Below the pieces are notes generated by a model that was not told the origin of the DNA, ran no database searches, and saw nothing but the letters and a program-made list of their open reading frames with translations. DNA of 64,000 bases from Piezodorus guildinii (Eukaryota; Arthropoda; Insecta; Hemiptera; Pentatomidae): assembly GCA_023052935.1 (NCBI GenBank), contig CM041292.1, positions 170,637,900 to 170,701,899 on the forward strand. The letters run 5' to 3'. This document shows positions 45,756-58,990 of this stretch, one piece after another (the stretch's first letter is position 1; every line of letters begins with the position of its first letter). The position numbers were made by a program, and so were the translations under genes.

Positions 45756-46595
45756 AATCATAGTGCGCGTGTAAGTATTTTTATACGATAATATGCAGAT
45801 ACAAGTGTATTTAATAGTTTTTCATGATCTTAATTGGTTTTAATTCATTTTAAAATAATTATGATACCTTTATCAGCGTTAAATATTAGCCTAAATTTAA
45901 GCATAGGTCTAGGGAAGACAGAAGACCTTCAGTTTGTCCACCGATGAAATCACTATTGAACCAGTTAACCACCATTTTTAATTTGTGGTAGATTAAACTT
46001 TTAATTCATACTTCATCAATCTTTAGATTTAAAAGTAAAAAAGTACTTATCCATATGAACGGAAATTGAAAATAATAAATATCAGTCTGACCTACTTCAT
46101 TATTAGTGTTATATATACACTGTTAGACATTAGTGCACGCCATTTTGGATCCAATAAATATTCTGGAACTTATTTAATTTATTTTTTTTTATTGTTTCTA
46201 AGCCTGAAACCATAAACATATATGCACACACTCCCTCTCAAGCGAAGCGGGCTTTATTATTTGGAGAGAAAACAAAATGACGAATACCTTTCAAAACTTA
46301 AGCGACTTAAGAGAACATTCTCCTGATAATATATTATATAATGGATGAAAAAGTGCCAAAACTTAATGGAACAAATTCCACATGAAAAATATGGAACTGT
46401 CAAATTATTACTCTGAAAAAGAAAATCATACCTGTGGTAGGTGAGAAAATTTAAATTTTAGTGCTGTTTGTCAGAATAATGGTTATGAGCACGTTGATAC
46501 TGATAAAGCAAGTGACCAATGAAAATCATAACGTTCATACATTATAATATTTCGTGCTATTATTATAATATCTACCTTCTGGCTAAAGAAAAAAA
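45756..46595. other. AT-rich stretch without recognised feature
   Basis: No frame or repeat that I can support. Confidence 0.35.
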
Positions 46596-46599
46596 TCTG

Positions 46600-47085
46600 T
46601 CCAACACACGACTTTCACTTACCTCTGTTGTTAAAATAAGTTTAAGAATTTTTTAGTGTACTTGTACTTTAGATGAAGAACATTTAAGATATCCACATTT
46701 AAGCCCTATCAGACTATTTCAATCAGAATAAAACCTATATGATGTTAAACCCCATTACATTTTACATCGATATAGAGAGTTGCTTCAAAATCGTTAGTGC
46801 CTTTTTTCAGAAAATCGTAAAAACGTGCAAAATGCATGGTATAAAGTGCCTCTTCGGGTTAGCTAATTTTGATGAAAAAGTGTTTGTAACATCTCGGGCG
46901 TATAGTTGTGTTAAATATGAAATTTCAGTTTTATATGACTTTTCGTTTACTCGTTACCACTCACATAAACCTTTTTGCGGGACTTGGTCTTTTGAACTCA
47001 GGGGACCCTAAAACGTGTTATTCCATTGAAAACTGGAATTCAAAAATTTTCACGATCACAATACTTTCTCTTACTATTTATGTCA
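46600..47085 (-). repeat. Family C repeat, reverse, shortened
   Basis: Starts with the inverted 3' end ('cacacgactttcacttacc'), skips part of the middle, then runs through 'gcaaaatgcatggtataaag' to the inverted 5' end near 47085. The frames at 46739 and 46908 are this repeat read as protein. Confidence 0.8.
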
Positions 47086-47099
47086 TATATAGAAAAAAT

Positions 47100-48070
47100 T
47101 AATATCGAAATCAAATTCTTCTACTAGAGAAATGTAGAAAATCGCGAATAATGTTGTAAAATATTGACTTACAATAACTGAGAAAATGAATGCTAATAGA
47201 GTATTAAATACCAGCTATTTTAGTTCAGTTTCATTATGTTCGGTATATAATAGCTTTATGTTTAGAGCCTGTGAAGTCTGACACACACTATTCGGTAATT
47301 AACTTTCTTGACCACACCGTGCTAAGTTAAACCATTAAGTATAAGATATTTTAATCGGATGTTTCCAAGCAGCTTGGTATGCTAAAAATCTTTATTATTA
47401 TACGAATCGAAACTATTCTAGATATTATTAACAAAATAAGATTGCCAAGTTCATGATTCTGATAAGTACGACAGATCTGAATATGCTGCATACTCAGCAT
47501 CTTTTTTTTAAAGTATTTGAAAATGAAAAAAAATAATACTATAATTTGATATTAAAAAGGCTATATCAGTTTTAATTTTTATAATTAAAGCGCTTGAACA
47601 ACGATGCTTGAAAGGAAGCGACCCCTGGCAAGGGTTTATGTTAAAACAAAAGCAGCCCATCTTTGGGCCTCAGCCAAAAGGCCACTGAAGCCGATGAATA
47701 GCTGAAAATAACCTTTTACATATTGCTATTAATTCGTCTAATACTGCCTGCTATATTTGAACAAATCGAGGCTTAAGGTGTCTTCTGTTAGGTAATTCAG
47801 CACGTCTTTTAACAACTTCATCACTAATTCGTTCAAATATGACAGTCTCTGTTAATCATAATCAATATCGCTTCTAGATTAGTGATTAAGAAAACATGTC
47901 GAGTAGACGAACAGAATGAATGTTATTTTTTCTGCTGAAGGAGAATATTGTAGTATGAATTGATTTTAAATATAAAAACGTTCTGGTATCTGGCTCATTA
48001 ACCTCATTGACAAATTGTAGAGATCTTTCTAGAAATAGAGAAGAAAATATTGACAGTAGAACGTCCGCCA
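47100..48070. other. AT-rich stretch without recognised feature
   Basis: A small less AT-rich patch at 47610-47690 ('gcagcccatctttgggcctc') contains a short imperfect hairpin. Nothing else supported. Confidence 0.3.
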
Positions 48071-48075
48071 CATCC

Positions 48076-48960
48076 TATAGTCAAAACTGATTTATTTTTT
48101 ATTTTTAGAATAGTTAAGTTTTATGTTGTTTTCTTGTAGTTAAAGTTGAAGTTGAAGCCTCGATTAATTTGATAATAATTAATAATGAATCTGAACGAAA
48201 TAAGACCAATATGAGTCCACAATTAGCTTGGATATTACATGTTTTAATCATTTCAAGGCTTTTTTCATCACACTGTGTGGTGAAAAAAATATGTCTTAAC
48301 TCTGGAAAAAATATGTCAAAATAGCCTAGTAAGATAAGGACATACAGAAAAAATCCCACATATCATAAAAGCAAAGAAGATTTTTTTTTTAAATCAACAA
48401 ATTCATCTATTCCTTATGATCTATTCACTAGTGCACTTAAACTATTTTTTAATCTGTTCATGTTTTGGGACTATTCTTCTTCGGTTCTGTATTGTTTTTA
48501 TATTTTTAGGATGGTTAAGTTTTATGTTGTTTTTTCTAGTTCCTTCAGAGTTTTTGGTCTCTTAAAAACTTAAAACTAACATATATAAATTTCTTTGGTA
48601 TTCTTCAAATCTGGCCTAACTTATGAACTACTTACTATAAATAATTCAAGTATCCTCAGATTTGCAATATATTCAAGAAATGGGACATTAAAGTTGAAGC
48701 CTCGATTAATTTGAAAATAATTAATAATGAATCTGAACGATATAAGTCGTGTTTCGAGACTGATCAGAGTCCACAATTAGCTTGGATATTGCCTGTTTCA
48801 ATCATTTCAAGACATTTTTTATCACATTGTGTTGGTGAAAAAAAGGCAACTTAAATCTGGAAAAAAATAATCCCAGTCATTGGTCAAAATAACCTTATGA
48901 GATAAGGACATGCAGAAAAAATCCCACCTATCATAAAAGTAAGGAAGATTTTTTTTTTAA
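48076..48960 (+). repeat. Tandem duplication of a ~300-bp unit
   Basis: 48076-48390 and 48493-48960 share long blocks in the same order ('gttaagttttatgttgtt', 'agttgaagcctcgattaatt', 'gtccacaattagcttggata', 'cagaaaaaatccca'). Copy 2 carries about 150 extra bases (48541-48690). No coding sense is evident. Confidence 0.8.
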
Positions 48961-49109
48961 ATCAGCACATTCATCTATTCACTACTGCACTGAAACTAAT
49001 TTTTAACCTTTTAATTTTTTAGGACTATTCTTCTTCACTTATGTATTTGATTATTTAGTTCGCAGTAATCACTTGCTGGTGATATATACCTAATTAATCT
49101 ATAAACAGA

Positions 49110-49290
49110 CACACTTCTTGAAATTGATTCTGTTGGCCTCCAGACTCTCTTGTTTTGTCCAGTTTGTCCAGGAAGATCTTACCATCTGCTTCCTCAACAT
49201 CAAGCTTTGGGTAGCCTCACTCCCCCGTAAAGAGAAGTTCCTCTGACTCATCGATGCAGATGACACGACCAACCCTACCAGGAATTTAAA
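49110..49290 (+). pseudogene. Possible LINE scrap
   Basis: Composition is more balanced than the flanks, and one frame reads IDADDT near 49250-49270, reminiscent of the RT 'ADD' box. The surrounding blocks do not line up well, so this is only a suspicion. Confidence 0.2.
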
Positions 49291-49559
49291 ATGAATAAAT
49301 TAAACCATCTTTCCCAATTAAATTGGTCCCTAATTATAAAGTTTGTTTAAGTCTTAAATTTTAGCATGGTACAGTAAAATTCAGTTTTTCTTTATTCAAT
49401 ATAGTAAATGTCTTATCAGTTATCGTGAAATGTTAAGTAATGCGTTGTAATATCAATAGGTAATCCATTTCCCTAATTTTTTTTTTTTTATGTTTTAATT
49501 TTTTTCATCTATTTAAATTTTCTAATTCCCTAAAACTGTACTCAAATAAATATATTTAA

Positions 49560-50512
49560 TTAAGGAAGAGTTTTGCAATCTTGAAAATCTTCCTTTTCGA
49601 ATGTGCACCGTAAATACACGTCATCTGAATTCTTTAATTCCAAGACCAAGCCCTACTGAAAATTCCGTGTGTGTATGTGGTCAGTCTAGTTCAAAAACCA
49701 TAAGTTGTATAAAACTGAAATTTCGCGTTTTTCGAGCAACCTTTTCAAAAAACTTGGCAAACCAGAAGAGGCCATGATAATACCATGCACCATAGAATAC
49801 CAGGCACTTTGCACATTTTTACAATTGTCTCAAAAACATCTGGAACGATTTTGATCAAACTCGCTGTATCGATGTAAAAGTAATTGGACTTTGATGTGAT
49901 ATAGGTTTTATTCCGATTAAAATGGTCAATGAATGACAGGGCATAAAATGTATAAAACATAAAATGAAAGGGCTTAAATGCAGGTATTCTTTATCTTATT
50001 TCTCAAAAGAACCTTTAATTTTTTAGCTTTGAAAAAATTAACCATATCATGTTGTTGGCATTAATAAAAAAAACGAAAACGGATAAGTGTATAAGCTGAA
50101 CGAATTTGACATCCGACTGAAGGAGGAAATAACAAACAATTTTTTTTATTGCAATTTTTGTATTTATAGACATAAGTCAATTAATGAAGATGTATAATAT
50201 GCCGTTGGAAAGCTAAATATTTAGAATATTATCTAGCTTTAATTATTATTATTATTATAATTATTATATAGCTAAAATATTATCTTATTTGGAAACTTGT
50301 AAAAGTTAATGGAGAGTGAGGAAAAGCCGATAAAACTGACTAATTGTTGCAGATAATAATATAATAGATTATTCTATAAAGCACATGTTTCTATCGAAAC
50401 TAAATTCATTAATTCTTTATACTGTTTTCATCTCGAATTGTATTTGAAAATTATTATATATTGATTTTAACCATGGAGGTTATTGAGAGTCGTTTGTTGC
50501 GCGCACCAGATT
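49560..50512 (+). repeat. Family C repeat, long diverged copy
   Basis: Runs from 'gaagagttttgcaatcttg' through 'ccgttggaaagctaaatatt' to 'gcgcgcaccag' near 50503. An ATTATT-rich insertion sits near 50240-50280. Confidence 0.75.
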
Positions 50513-50655
50513 AAAATTTCTATCGTAAAAAGCATAATAAAACATCTTTTCCAATACATAGGTACTCTTATTAAACAGAATAATTCGAAAGTCGATTCTT
50601 AATAAAATACGAGCATAAAGATTAAATCAACTGTACAGAGTATAAAGTAAAGAGC
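50512..50655 (+). repeat. Segment duplicated at 43131-43285
   Basis: Partner of the segment described at 43131, again directly after a family C 3' end. Confidence 0.75.
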
Positions 50656-50759
50656 GATTTTATAAAAACCGTAATATAAATGTATATTAACGCATATTTT
50701 CTTGTGAAGTAAATTTCGACAAAACAAAATGGAAAAATAAAATATTTTTTTTTTAGCGG

Positions 50760-51065
50760 TTTGCTAAATGTAAGATGGACGTTGGAATATTTGGAGTAGA
50801 TATTACAATTGCCTATCCCTCAAGGTTAATTATGGTTTTGACGGAGCTAGGAGCGGAGCGTGGTGTTTACAAGGACGTGGTCCCCCCTGGATATATGGAC
50901 TCAGAATTTACGCAGAGGGCCTCTAATCAGATCGATAGGAGGGCCTGCGCAGTGGGGACCCAGCGGGGCAGAGCGGTGCCCGGCAACCGAGCGCCCGCCA
51001 GGTAGCCACCACCATGTCGCAATATGATAGGATACAATCAGGGCTACAATAAGCTGTTTACACAG
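50760..51065 (+). promoter_or_regulatory. GC-rich island ending at a splice donor
   Basis: A strong composition peak ('cagcggggcagagcggtgcc'). It starts after a pyrimidine-rich acceptor-like 'tttttttttag' and ends in CACAG plus donor gtaatt. It may be a promoter with a 5' untranslated exon. The 76-codon frame at 50775-51005 is probably incidental. Confidence 0.4.
51024..51065 (+). CDS. Candidate alternative first coding exon D
   Basis: ATG opens 14 codons, MIGYNQGYNKLFTQ, ending CAG and a good donor (gtaatt), phase 0. An in-frame TAG lies upstream at 51003-51005. A stronger-context ATG (CCACCATG, 51014) lies ten bases before it in another frame and closes after 12 codons, so it may be an upstream open frame that lowers translation, or evidence against this start. 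I do not recognise the peptide. Confidence 0.3.
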
Positions 51066-51801
51066 GTAATTAATGTACAATATTATATTTCATACAACAC
51101 GCCGAAACACCTACACCGACACCAGCTTCCACTTGCCTTGTAAATGTGCTCCAACTTGGCCACCTCTCACTCCTTCCATCATAACGTTTAGGTAGGGTCT
51201 TTTCCGATTCGGATCCACCAGCTTTCGCTACGAGTGTGCGTTAAGCCCGGAATAGAGTGCCTCGTAAAATTCCCAGAGCTTTTAGTGTGTTCTAGCTTCA
51301 GTGTGTCTGCTTACTCGGAATGGGTCAATAATGCTGCTTGAAAAAACGAGCCAGGGTCTGACCAAATTAAAATTTCGCTTGCTCCGTCCTAAATATCTGG
51401 AAAAAAATGCATATTCTTCATTATTTATTATAATTAGAGGTGTTATTCAAATAGTTTCACTTCTCATAGAGGAAAAATTCAATCTCTTTTTTTTAAGTAT
51501 ACATCTGGATTTTTTTTATGAGGGATTTTACATTTTGTATTTCAATTTTGGCTAAACTTCAGTTCATTTTTATAATTATAAAAAACCTACCCATGCATTG
51601 TACGACTTGTACCATTTTATATTAAATAAATTATTTAATTTCTCTCTTTTTTTTAAAGATAATAAAGTTAATTTACACGAATATTGATAATTGTCACCGA
51701 TAAACGATAACTCGCTCCATTTTCACTTCCTTATAGCCCCTGCTTGAGTAGCCTGAATGCTTGATATAAAACAGCTGTGATTCCCCGCACTCTTTGATTT
51801 G

Positions 51802-51843
51802 ATGAACCTGCAAAGCTGGAATGGAGCCCTCGAAATCCGGAGG
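51802..51843 (+). CDS. Candidate alternative first coding exon E
   Basis: ATG opens 14 codons, MNLQSWNGALEIRR, ending AGG and a near-consensus donor (gtgagc), phase 0. An in-frame TGA is 24 bases upstream. The local sequence is more balanced than its flanks. The opposite strand also has a 75-codon frame (51694-51921) with its own ATG, so the strand is not certain; the better donor favours +. Family unknown. Confidence 0.35.
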
Positions 51844-51949
51844 GTGAGCTGACCTTTGCCTTTTGGGGGCTGCCATTGTGACAATAATTAAGGCACCCGG
51901 TGCGTGTACACACTCACACAATGGCTCATCTCTTATAGCCTATCTTCGT

Positions 51950-54420
51950 CCCGAACCTGTTGCCCCCCACCCCTTATCACTCTATAGCTTTTTGTTTTTT
52001 TTTAATTTCTGAAACCCCTCCCGGGAGAAAAGTATAGTTAAAACTATTCAAAACACCATTTAGAAAGCTTTTAGTACTATTCAGATGTGAAAATGTTGAG
52101 TACATTATTAAAGTTTAATTATATATTGATTTTATAATATTAAACTGCGTGAAGCAAAACGTTAATTCGGGAAATAAATAAATAATGTAAAAAAAAAAGC
52201 GGATAGATAAAAGAATAATTGAAGCAATATGTTGGGACGACAACTCTCTTCCCTCCTATGGTCATACAGATCGAAGATGTCCCTCTAACATTAGAGATAT
52301 CAGCGAAGTATCACAAAACATAACTGTTAACTTTATTAACTGATACCTTAACTATCAAACCGCTTATTGAAATGTATACAGTTTCAAAGACAGCAGTGTT
52401 ACACATTTTAAAAACGTGAAATAGTCACTTGAATCTCTTTTTTCAAATCGTGAAAACGAACGGAATAAGGTTACACGCACAGATCATCAAAGGCACGATA
52501 TTAAAATAAGATCTACATTTATACTAAACTGAAAACTTTTTTTAAAAAGTTGTTATATAGTAGAATATTAAAAGAATGTATTTTTAACTCCACCACTTTA
52601 TTTAATTAGCTAAACCTTTCGGTTGATACGTTTTTTTCAGGTGTCAATATTTTTTCTAAAAAGACATTAAGTAAAACAATTTAAAAAAAAAATTATAGTA
52701 AAAAAACATTTGATAAATTACAATAAAATGTGTTAAAATCGAATTATTATTATTTTTTAATAATGGCAACTCTAAACATTATAATATGTGATAAAATTAA
52801 CGTTCAAAAATCTTTATCAAATAAGAAGTCGATAGATCCATGTTGAATTGTCTCATCACGTGTACAAAAAAAAATTATTTATTATATATGTATAATTAAT
52901 TTCTTTATAATGTGGAGATCAATGAACCTTTAAACCACATGTGTGAATGAATATAAAATGGAGGCGATTCAAAAATAAAATGGAGGATAATTGAAATTAT
53001 TATGGTGTTAATATGAATTTATATTAAAATAAAATTTGTAATTAAAACGGTGTTTTACTATGCCTTTATATTATCTATGAAAAAATTATACATTTTAGAT
53101 TTTAGTAAAGTTAACAATACAGCCTTTTTATTCTACTATTAAATTCGACCTTCATTTTAATACATCAACACCCAATTGAAGTTATCGTATACATCTTATA
53201 TAACTCTTTGCATTTTACAAATCATAAACATTAACCACTATCCAGCCTATAAAGAATTAAACGTATTTGAAAATGTCCTCATAGCCCGATTTAATATCAT
53301 AATTACTTTTTCTCTTTTATCTCATACTATAACTTTTTAGTTCATTAAACTCATCATCTAAATTAAAGATTAATGTTAGACATTTCCGCTCCAAATCGTA
53401 ATATTCGTTACTTCAATCTTTTCTTCTAACAAATAATGGAATATCAATTATTATTGTTATTGATTAGGGTGATAACTAATTCAGACAATGTTATAAGCAC
53501 AATTGATTGTTTTCGGTTCCAAAACTATATTCTTTCTTGTGTAGGATGTTTTTTCGAACACCATTATCCGACTACCTAATTTATTGCCATCTTCATATCT
53601 ACGAAAGTGATGGATTAAAATAAAAACAGTGATTGAATTTTGCAACACATTATTGATCATAGCTCAGATTTCGATCATAATACGTAACAGATGATTTTGT
53701 AATTAAACAATGTTTAAAGTAAATTTTCTGAGGGCAATGACATAAACTTTGTCGACACAAAAAAATACTTATTTTTCCCTTGTAGCTCGTATATGAACAT
53801 GAACATTTATTCTTCTAACCAAACCCGAATCAAGTCATTTATTAAAATATACATATATACATCTTAAAATAGATTAAAATCCAGTGGTTCATTTAATTTT
53901 ATTAGTGTCTTGTAAATTTCTAGTATACCGGAAGATCTTTGTATATTGAGAATTGTGTATCTATAACTTAATTTCTTAGCTGAATCATAAAATTTACATG
54001 AGAAAACTATATTTCATATAAAATATTCTAAAACTATAATTCATAAATATATTTTAATGATTTTTACATAATTACAAAATTGGATACTTTATGATTTGGA
54101 TACTTTATTACTTGGATAATTATGTTTTGGATACAGTTAAAATCTTAATTGTCAGAAGTTCGTAATCCTTAAATTATCAATTTTGGATTTAGATAAATAA
54201 ACAAATTCCTCAGAATAAATTTGTACGAAGTTATAAATAATATACATAATTTATGTGAGTTTTATTAATTTCCAATTAAGTATGGTTTCAATTACAAATT
54301 GTAGTCGTATTTATTTATTTATTTTTTAATTATAACTTTAATATCATTTTAATGCGGAAGTGGCTGCATAGTAGAGCTCACAGTTATTCAAACTATTTGC
54401 AAATCAGCCCTTATAATTTA
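51950..54420. other. AT-rich stretch without recognised gene
   Basis: No frame over 60 codons, no repeat family and no RNA gene seen. If exons A-E belong to one gene this would be intron. Confidence 0.4.
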
Positions 54421-54425
54421 CGTTT

Positions 54426-54858
54426 AAAGCAGCGCTACACGGTGAAAAACAGAATAGGTAGTGAGGTGAAAGCAGGTCTTGTATGTGTTCACGAAAGTAG
54501 CAAAAGAGGGAGAAGGCTTATTTTTTAAAAATAAATTTGGATGATGACATCAAATATTACTATTAGAAAAATCATATAATATGATTAAATATTATTTTTT
54601 TAAAAAGATAAAAAAATTGAATGATAAAGTTATCTAAAACAAACAAAAGTGTAATATACACATCACGAAAACATCTTTTTTAAATGTAGAAACTCCATTT
54701 TAAGAAATTAAACATTATTTTTATTAAACGGTAAAAAAAAATTATGAAGTAATATAGAAAGTTCGGTAATTGAATAATTATTATAGTATATTGAAAGTAT
54801 GTGATATTCACTTTCACCTCACCTACACACCTAATTCTCACCGTGTAGTGCTGCCTTT
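54426..54858. mobile_element. TIR element (~433 bp, MITE-like)
   Basis: The left end (aaagcagcgctacacggtga, 54426-54445) and the inverted right end (aaaggcagcactacacggtg, from 54858) match closely, and similarity continues for about 50 bases ('gtgaggtgaaag' in both). The interior is AT-rich and non-coding. The target duplication is unclear. It is probably a non-autonomous DNA transposon of undetermined superfamily. Confidence 0.75.
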
Positions 54859-54869
54859 ACGATAAACAG

Positions 54870-57215
54870 ATATAACATGAGGAAAATTAATCTTTCTTTT
54901 GTCAAATAATAATCATTAAAATGATATATAATAAAATAATAATGATCAATAGTGACACAACACACATCATAAAATAATTTACATTCCTAAATCTTTGCAG
55001 TATTTTAAAATTAATTTTGTGTCTGTTATCAATTGTGTGTAAAAAAATACTCCTTAATTAAATAAATCGATCTTTCATAATGAATAAAATTGGTTTTATT
55101 TATTCAAATTTAATTAGAAATTTCTAACCGTTGTTATGATTAAGCTATTTTATGATTAAATGTTTAGAGGAGAAACTATGTATAAAATCAAAATTAAAAA
55201 TCATTTTATATATATTATTAACAATCACTCTTTAAGTTGGAAAAAAAAATCTATATATGTTCGCTTTTTTTACCGGAGGAACCTTGATAAATTATTATTT
55301 AAAAACTATATATTTTGTTAGTTAAAAAAAACAAAAACACTTTTACCATAAAATTATACTATTTTCTGCATATTCAGTTTTCCGATCATAACAAACCCTA
55401 TTACAATTAGTTATATTACACATTTTATTATAATATAATTATAAATATATTGTTATTACAAAACATATTCTTATGCACCTGTGTTTTTCTACTTCTGCAG
55501 GGATATATTGTAAGTTATTTGTTCAATGCTCCATTCACTGTTTAATGTTTAGATGCACTTAAATATCCCAAACTGTCAACTACTTTTCTCTTCCATTTAG
55601 GTTATTGCATTGAAGAGTAGTTACTTTATGTGTTAAATTTTATTATTTCAATCACAATGCATGTTAATGGTTAGTTTTCAAAATGATTTCTAAGTGTTAG
55701 GTTTTTAAAATTTTTGTCTTTTCAATTTGAATTCTAAATGTTAGATATAAATGTTATCTTATTCTGTGTTAGAAGTCATTAGAAGGTCTTCATTAGGATT
55801 TTCACACTCTTCATGTCCATTTCATTGTCATACATGTTACTTCATCTAAGAATGTTAATGCAAACAACCCATATCAACTCATTTTGTTTACATTTTATTT
55901 GATCCATTTGCCTGATAATTACATCATATTAATTTTAAGCTCATTAAGAAATAATTAATTTAAAATTATATTATTAGTAATTTAATGGCTCTCCTCTGCT
56001 TTATCTAATACGTTGCATGTTTATGTGTTTTTCTTATTGTTTATAGGTGATTCTTTCTCTTATCATAACCCTGTAGTTTTATTTTTTTTTTTGAACTTGA
56101 GATTAAATCATATATATTATCAAACGCTGGTTGCAGTGGTATGAATTTTGAAAACATTACAACTAATTATCTATTCTGTGTTATATGTAAAAAAAAAACC
56201 ATTTGTTGCCATATTTTGTATTCCATTAATATATTAAAATGTTTTTTATGGATGGAGAAAATCACCGTCCAATGGAAATTAATCTTGATGTTTCTTCGAA
56301 AGAAGTGTTCTCTTGTTTTGACACATCGCCGTCTTATTTGAAAATGCATACCTAATTTTCATTAATTTACCATAAGGATATCTGTGAATTAAAATTGTAT
56401 ACACACAAATTCAGGTCAAAGAAAATAGACCTAAAAACATTTTTTAAGTTATCGCAATAGTGAACTTGACAGTAAAATATGTCTTTTTTTGTTTCTCTAG
56501 AACAAGGTGGCGACATTTTATGATTTGATGCATCAAGTATTTAGGAGCTCAATATGTTCAATGTGGCAATACAACTCATATATGATTAAAAAGGAAATAT
56601 TTATTTTATTCTATAATTAGAAACAAAAATACATGTAATTATTTCATTCCAATTTTTAAAGCAGTTTTTAAAAAATTGAATAAGCCCTTTTATATTAAAT
56701 TAATTTTGAAAAAATAATTAAATAGACGCTTTTTCAAACTAGACTGATATAAATATATTGTCATTCTACAGATAATTTTATTACCGACAAAACATAAAAA
56801 CTATCGTTAAAATCGGTTAAGGAATATACGCTATTATTATATGGAATATACTATACGTACAGGCAATTTTTCTTGAATATTATTAACAGAAATGCTAGTT
56901 CGTCATTCTTAAGCTATTTGATTAATTTAATCCTCTACATGTACGTTAATTGGTTACACAACAAAGGTAATTGTTATACTGTAAATAATAAATTATTTAC
57001 AGCTTTTTTAACATACCTAAAATTACCTATCAAATTGAAATGAGCTATAAGAATGGTTCATTACTATCTGCAAGGATGTTGAAAACCATTTGCAAAGTCT
57101 TGGATATATCTCTTGGTTTGATATTTCATCTTCAATGTTTTACCATCACTTTATCAAATTAAAATGTGCTCTTGTCTATCTATATAGATATCTTTAATAA
57201 AAATGTTCATATTAT
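54870..57215. other. AT-rich stretch without recognised gene
   Basis: The only frames (56141-56341 and its antisense 56167-56349) overlap each other and show no motif. Confidence 0.4.
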
Positions 57216-57221
57216 TTTTTA

Positions 57222-58030
57222 CTTTCACTTACCTTTATATGAAATATATAAGTAAGGGAAAGTATTGCAATAGAGCAAAAGTAAAAATAAGAGAGATCTA
57301 AGACTTTAACTTTTCCACTATTATTCTTAAATAATAAATATATTATCTGATAGTTGAGGGCAATGAATAAACCTAAATAGACAAATATAAACATTTTTGT
57401 CGAAATCTGTGAAAGAGATAGTTAACAAAAATATATGGAAAATGCAATAAATTTTATTGGTTAATTTGGAATAAACCCAATCCAAAATTAAATAAAATGT
57501 TAAATATGCACGTTTTTAGTTTCATTTGCCTATACATGAAATATTTAGTAAGTGAAAGTATTGCGATAGTGAAAAATTTCAGTTTTCGACGAATTTAGGG
57601 ATCCATGAGTCCAAATAACCAAGTCCCGCAAAAGGGTCGGTGTGTGTGTGTGGTGGTAACTCCAGGGCGAAAATGAAAAGGCCTATGAAACTGAAATTTC
57701 ATATTTAAGACAACTATACGCCCGAGATGTTATAGAAACTTTTTCATCAAAATCAGCTGACCAGAAGAGCCACTTATACCAGGCATTTTGCACCTTTTTA
57801 CGATTTTCTCAAAAACGGTTCAAATGATTTTGATTAAACTCGCTACATTGGTGTATAATTTAATTGGCTTTAATATCGTGTAGGTTTCATTCTGATTGAA
57901 ATATTATGACAGGTCTTAAATGCCGATAATTTACGTTTTCTTCCTTTAAAGTATCTTTAATTTTGTAGACTCGAAAACATTAACCATTTCATGTTGTTAG
58001 CATTGATTACAAACCGCTAAATATATAAGT
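57222..58030 (+). repeat. Family C repeat: 5' tip (57222-57275) and a second copy (57520-58030)
   Basis: The tip keeps 'ttactttcacttaccttta'. The second copy runs from 'agtaagtgaaagtattgcg' through 'ccgcaaaagggtcggtgtgt' and 'gaccagaagagccactt' to 'aattttgtagactcg' near 57970. Confidence 0.75.
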
Positions 58031-58264
58031 AAAACTCATTTTTAAACATTAATATTTCAAATATTTATGCATAGTTTTTTGTTGGTACTTCACTAGACAT
58101 AGATCCTTGCACGAGATCTACCAATCGATTCTGTGCTATCCTTGAGCATTTTCCTCAGGTTTTTCCCCCAAGTTCTCTAGGGATCCCAGTTTGATTTTTT
58201 TTATACCCACCATTCAACATACCTCTCCGTTCTCCAAAAAAGATTCTGAACCTTTCTGATTTTA

Positions 58265-58990
58265 TTAATACATTTTCTGGAGAATATATTTTTTTAAAAA
58301 TCCATTCACTAAAATCATTGAAAACCTTTGCTCCCTTTGATTGTGACCCATGTCAGTTTGATGATAGGATTCGTAGTGATTTATCAACTCACTATGCTTT
58401 CTCATTAAGATTACATAACCACCTGAGTATCTGCAAAGGTAATATGATGGGATCATCTGTAGCAGGAAGGCTAGTATAATAGCCTCCTATGCCATAGGTC
58501 ACGGATTCAAACCCACTGCTGGTAAAAAATGTAATGAGAGTAAAAATTCCTTAGCCGTACTTCGGAGAGGACGTTAAAAGGTGGTTCCGAGCCTGTGCGA
58601 TGTCAGGTAACTCGTTAAAGATCCCTTTCCTAATTAAAACTGGATAGGCCAAATTTGGGAGTCCCACTGTAGTATCGTCCGATTAGCCGCACTAGCATAA
58701 AGTGAGGTCAAACAAATAAACAAAGGGATGTCTTCTCTGTATTTAAGGTTTTCTTATAAAGTCCCATCATTGGCCAACCTATGACATCTATCACATCGAG
58801 CCTTACAGATGTCCTCCTGCTTAATTCTTCACATTCCTTTTGATGAAGTCCAAGATGCAAACAAGTTTGAGTCAAAAAAGTCGCTTTGGCAGATTTACCA
58901 TACTTACCCGGCTATACTCTTTTAGTTGAGATGTTGAAAGGTCATAAGATGATGATCTCGACATTCTTTACTGTGTCATTTCTCATATAC
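58265..58990 (-). pseudogene. Possible C2H2 zinc-finger-like remnant, split by SINE-2
   Basis: The minus-strand frame 58265-58456 contains LCRYSGGYVI and then SELINHYESYH, resembling a C2H2 finger whose second Cys is replaced by Ser and whose spacing is too long. Beyond the SINE, minus-strand pieces such as CDRCHRLANDGTL (near 58780) and LHLGLHQKEC (near 58850) again have paired Cys or His. Frames are broken. This may be a dead zinc-finger gene, but the match is loose. Confidence 0.25.
58449..58720 (+). mobile_element. SINE-2, nearly complete copy
   Basis: Head 'gggatcatctgtagcagg', box B region 'ggattcaaaccc', body 'gagcctgtgcgatgtcagg' and tail 'gtcaaacaaataaacaaa'. A target duplication could not be fixed. 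Confidence 0.85.

Noticed and set aside
50775..51005. 76-residue + frame starting MDVGIFGVD
   Set aside because: The C-terminal half is composition-driven and no domain is visible; more likely 5' untranslated sequence.
51694..51921. Minus-strand 75-residue frame starting MCECVHAPG
   Set aside because: No motif, overlaps the + strand candidate exon with the better splice donor, and ends in AT-rich sequence.
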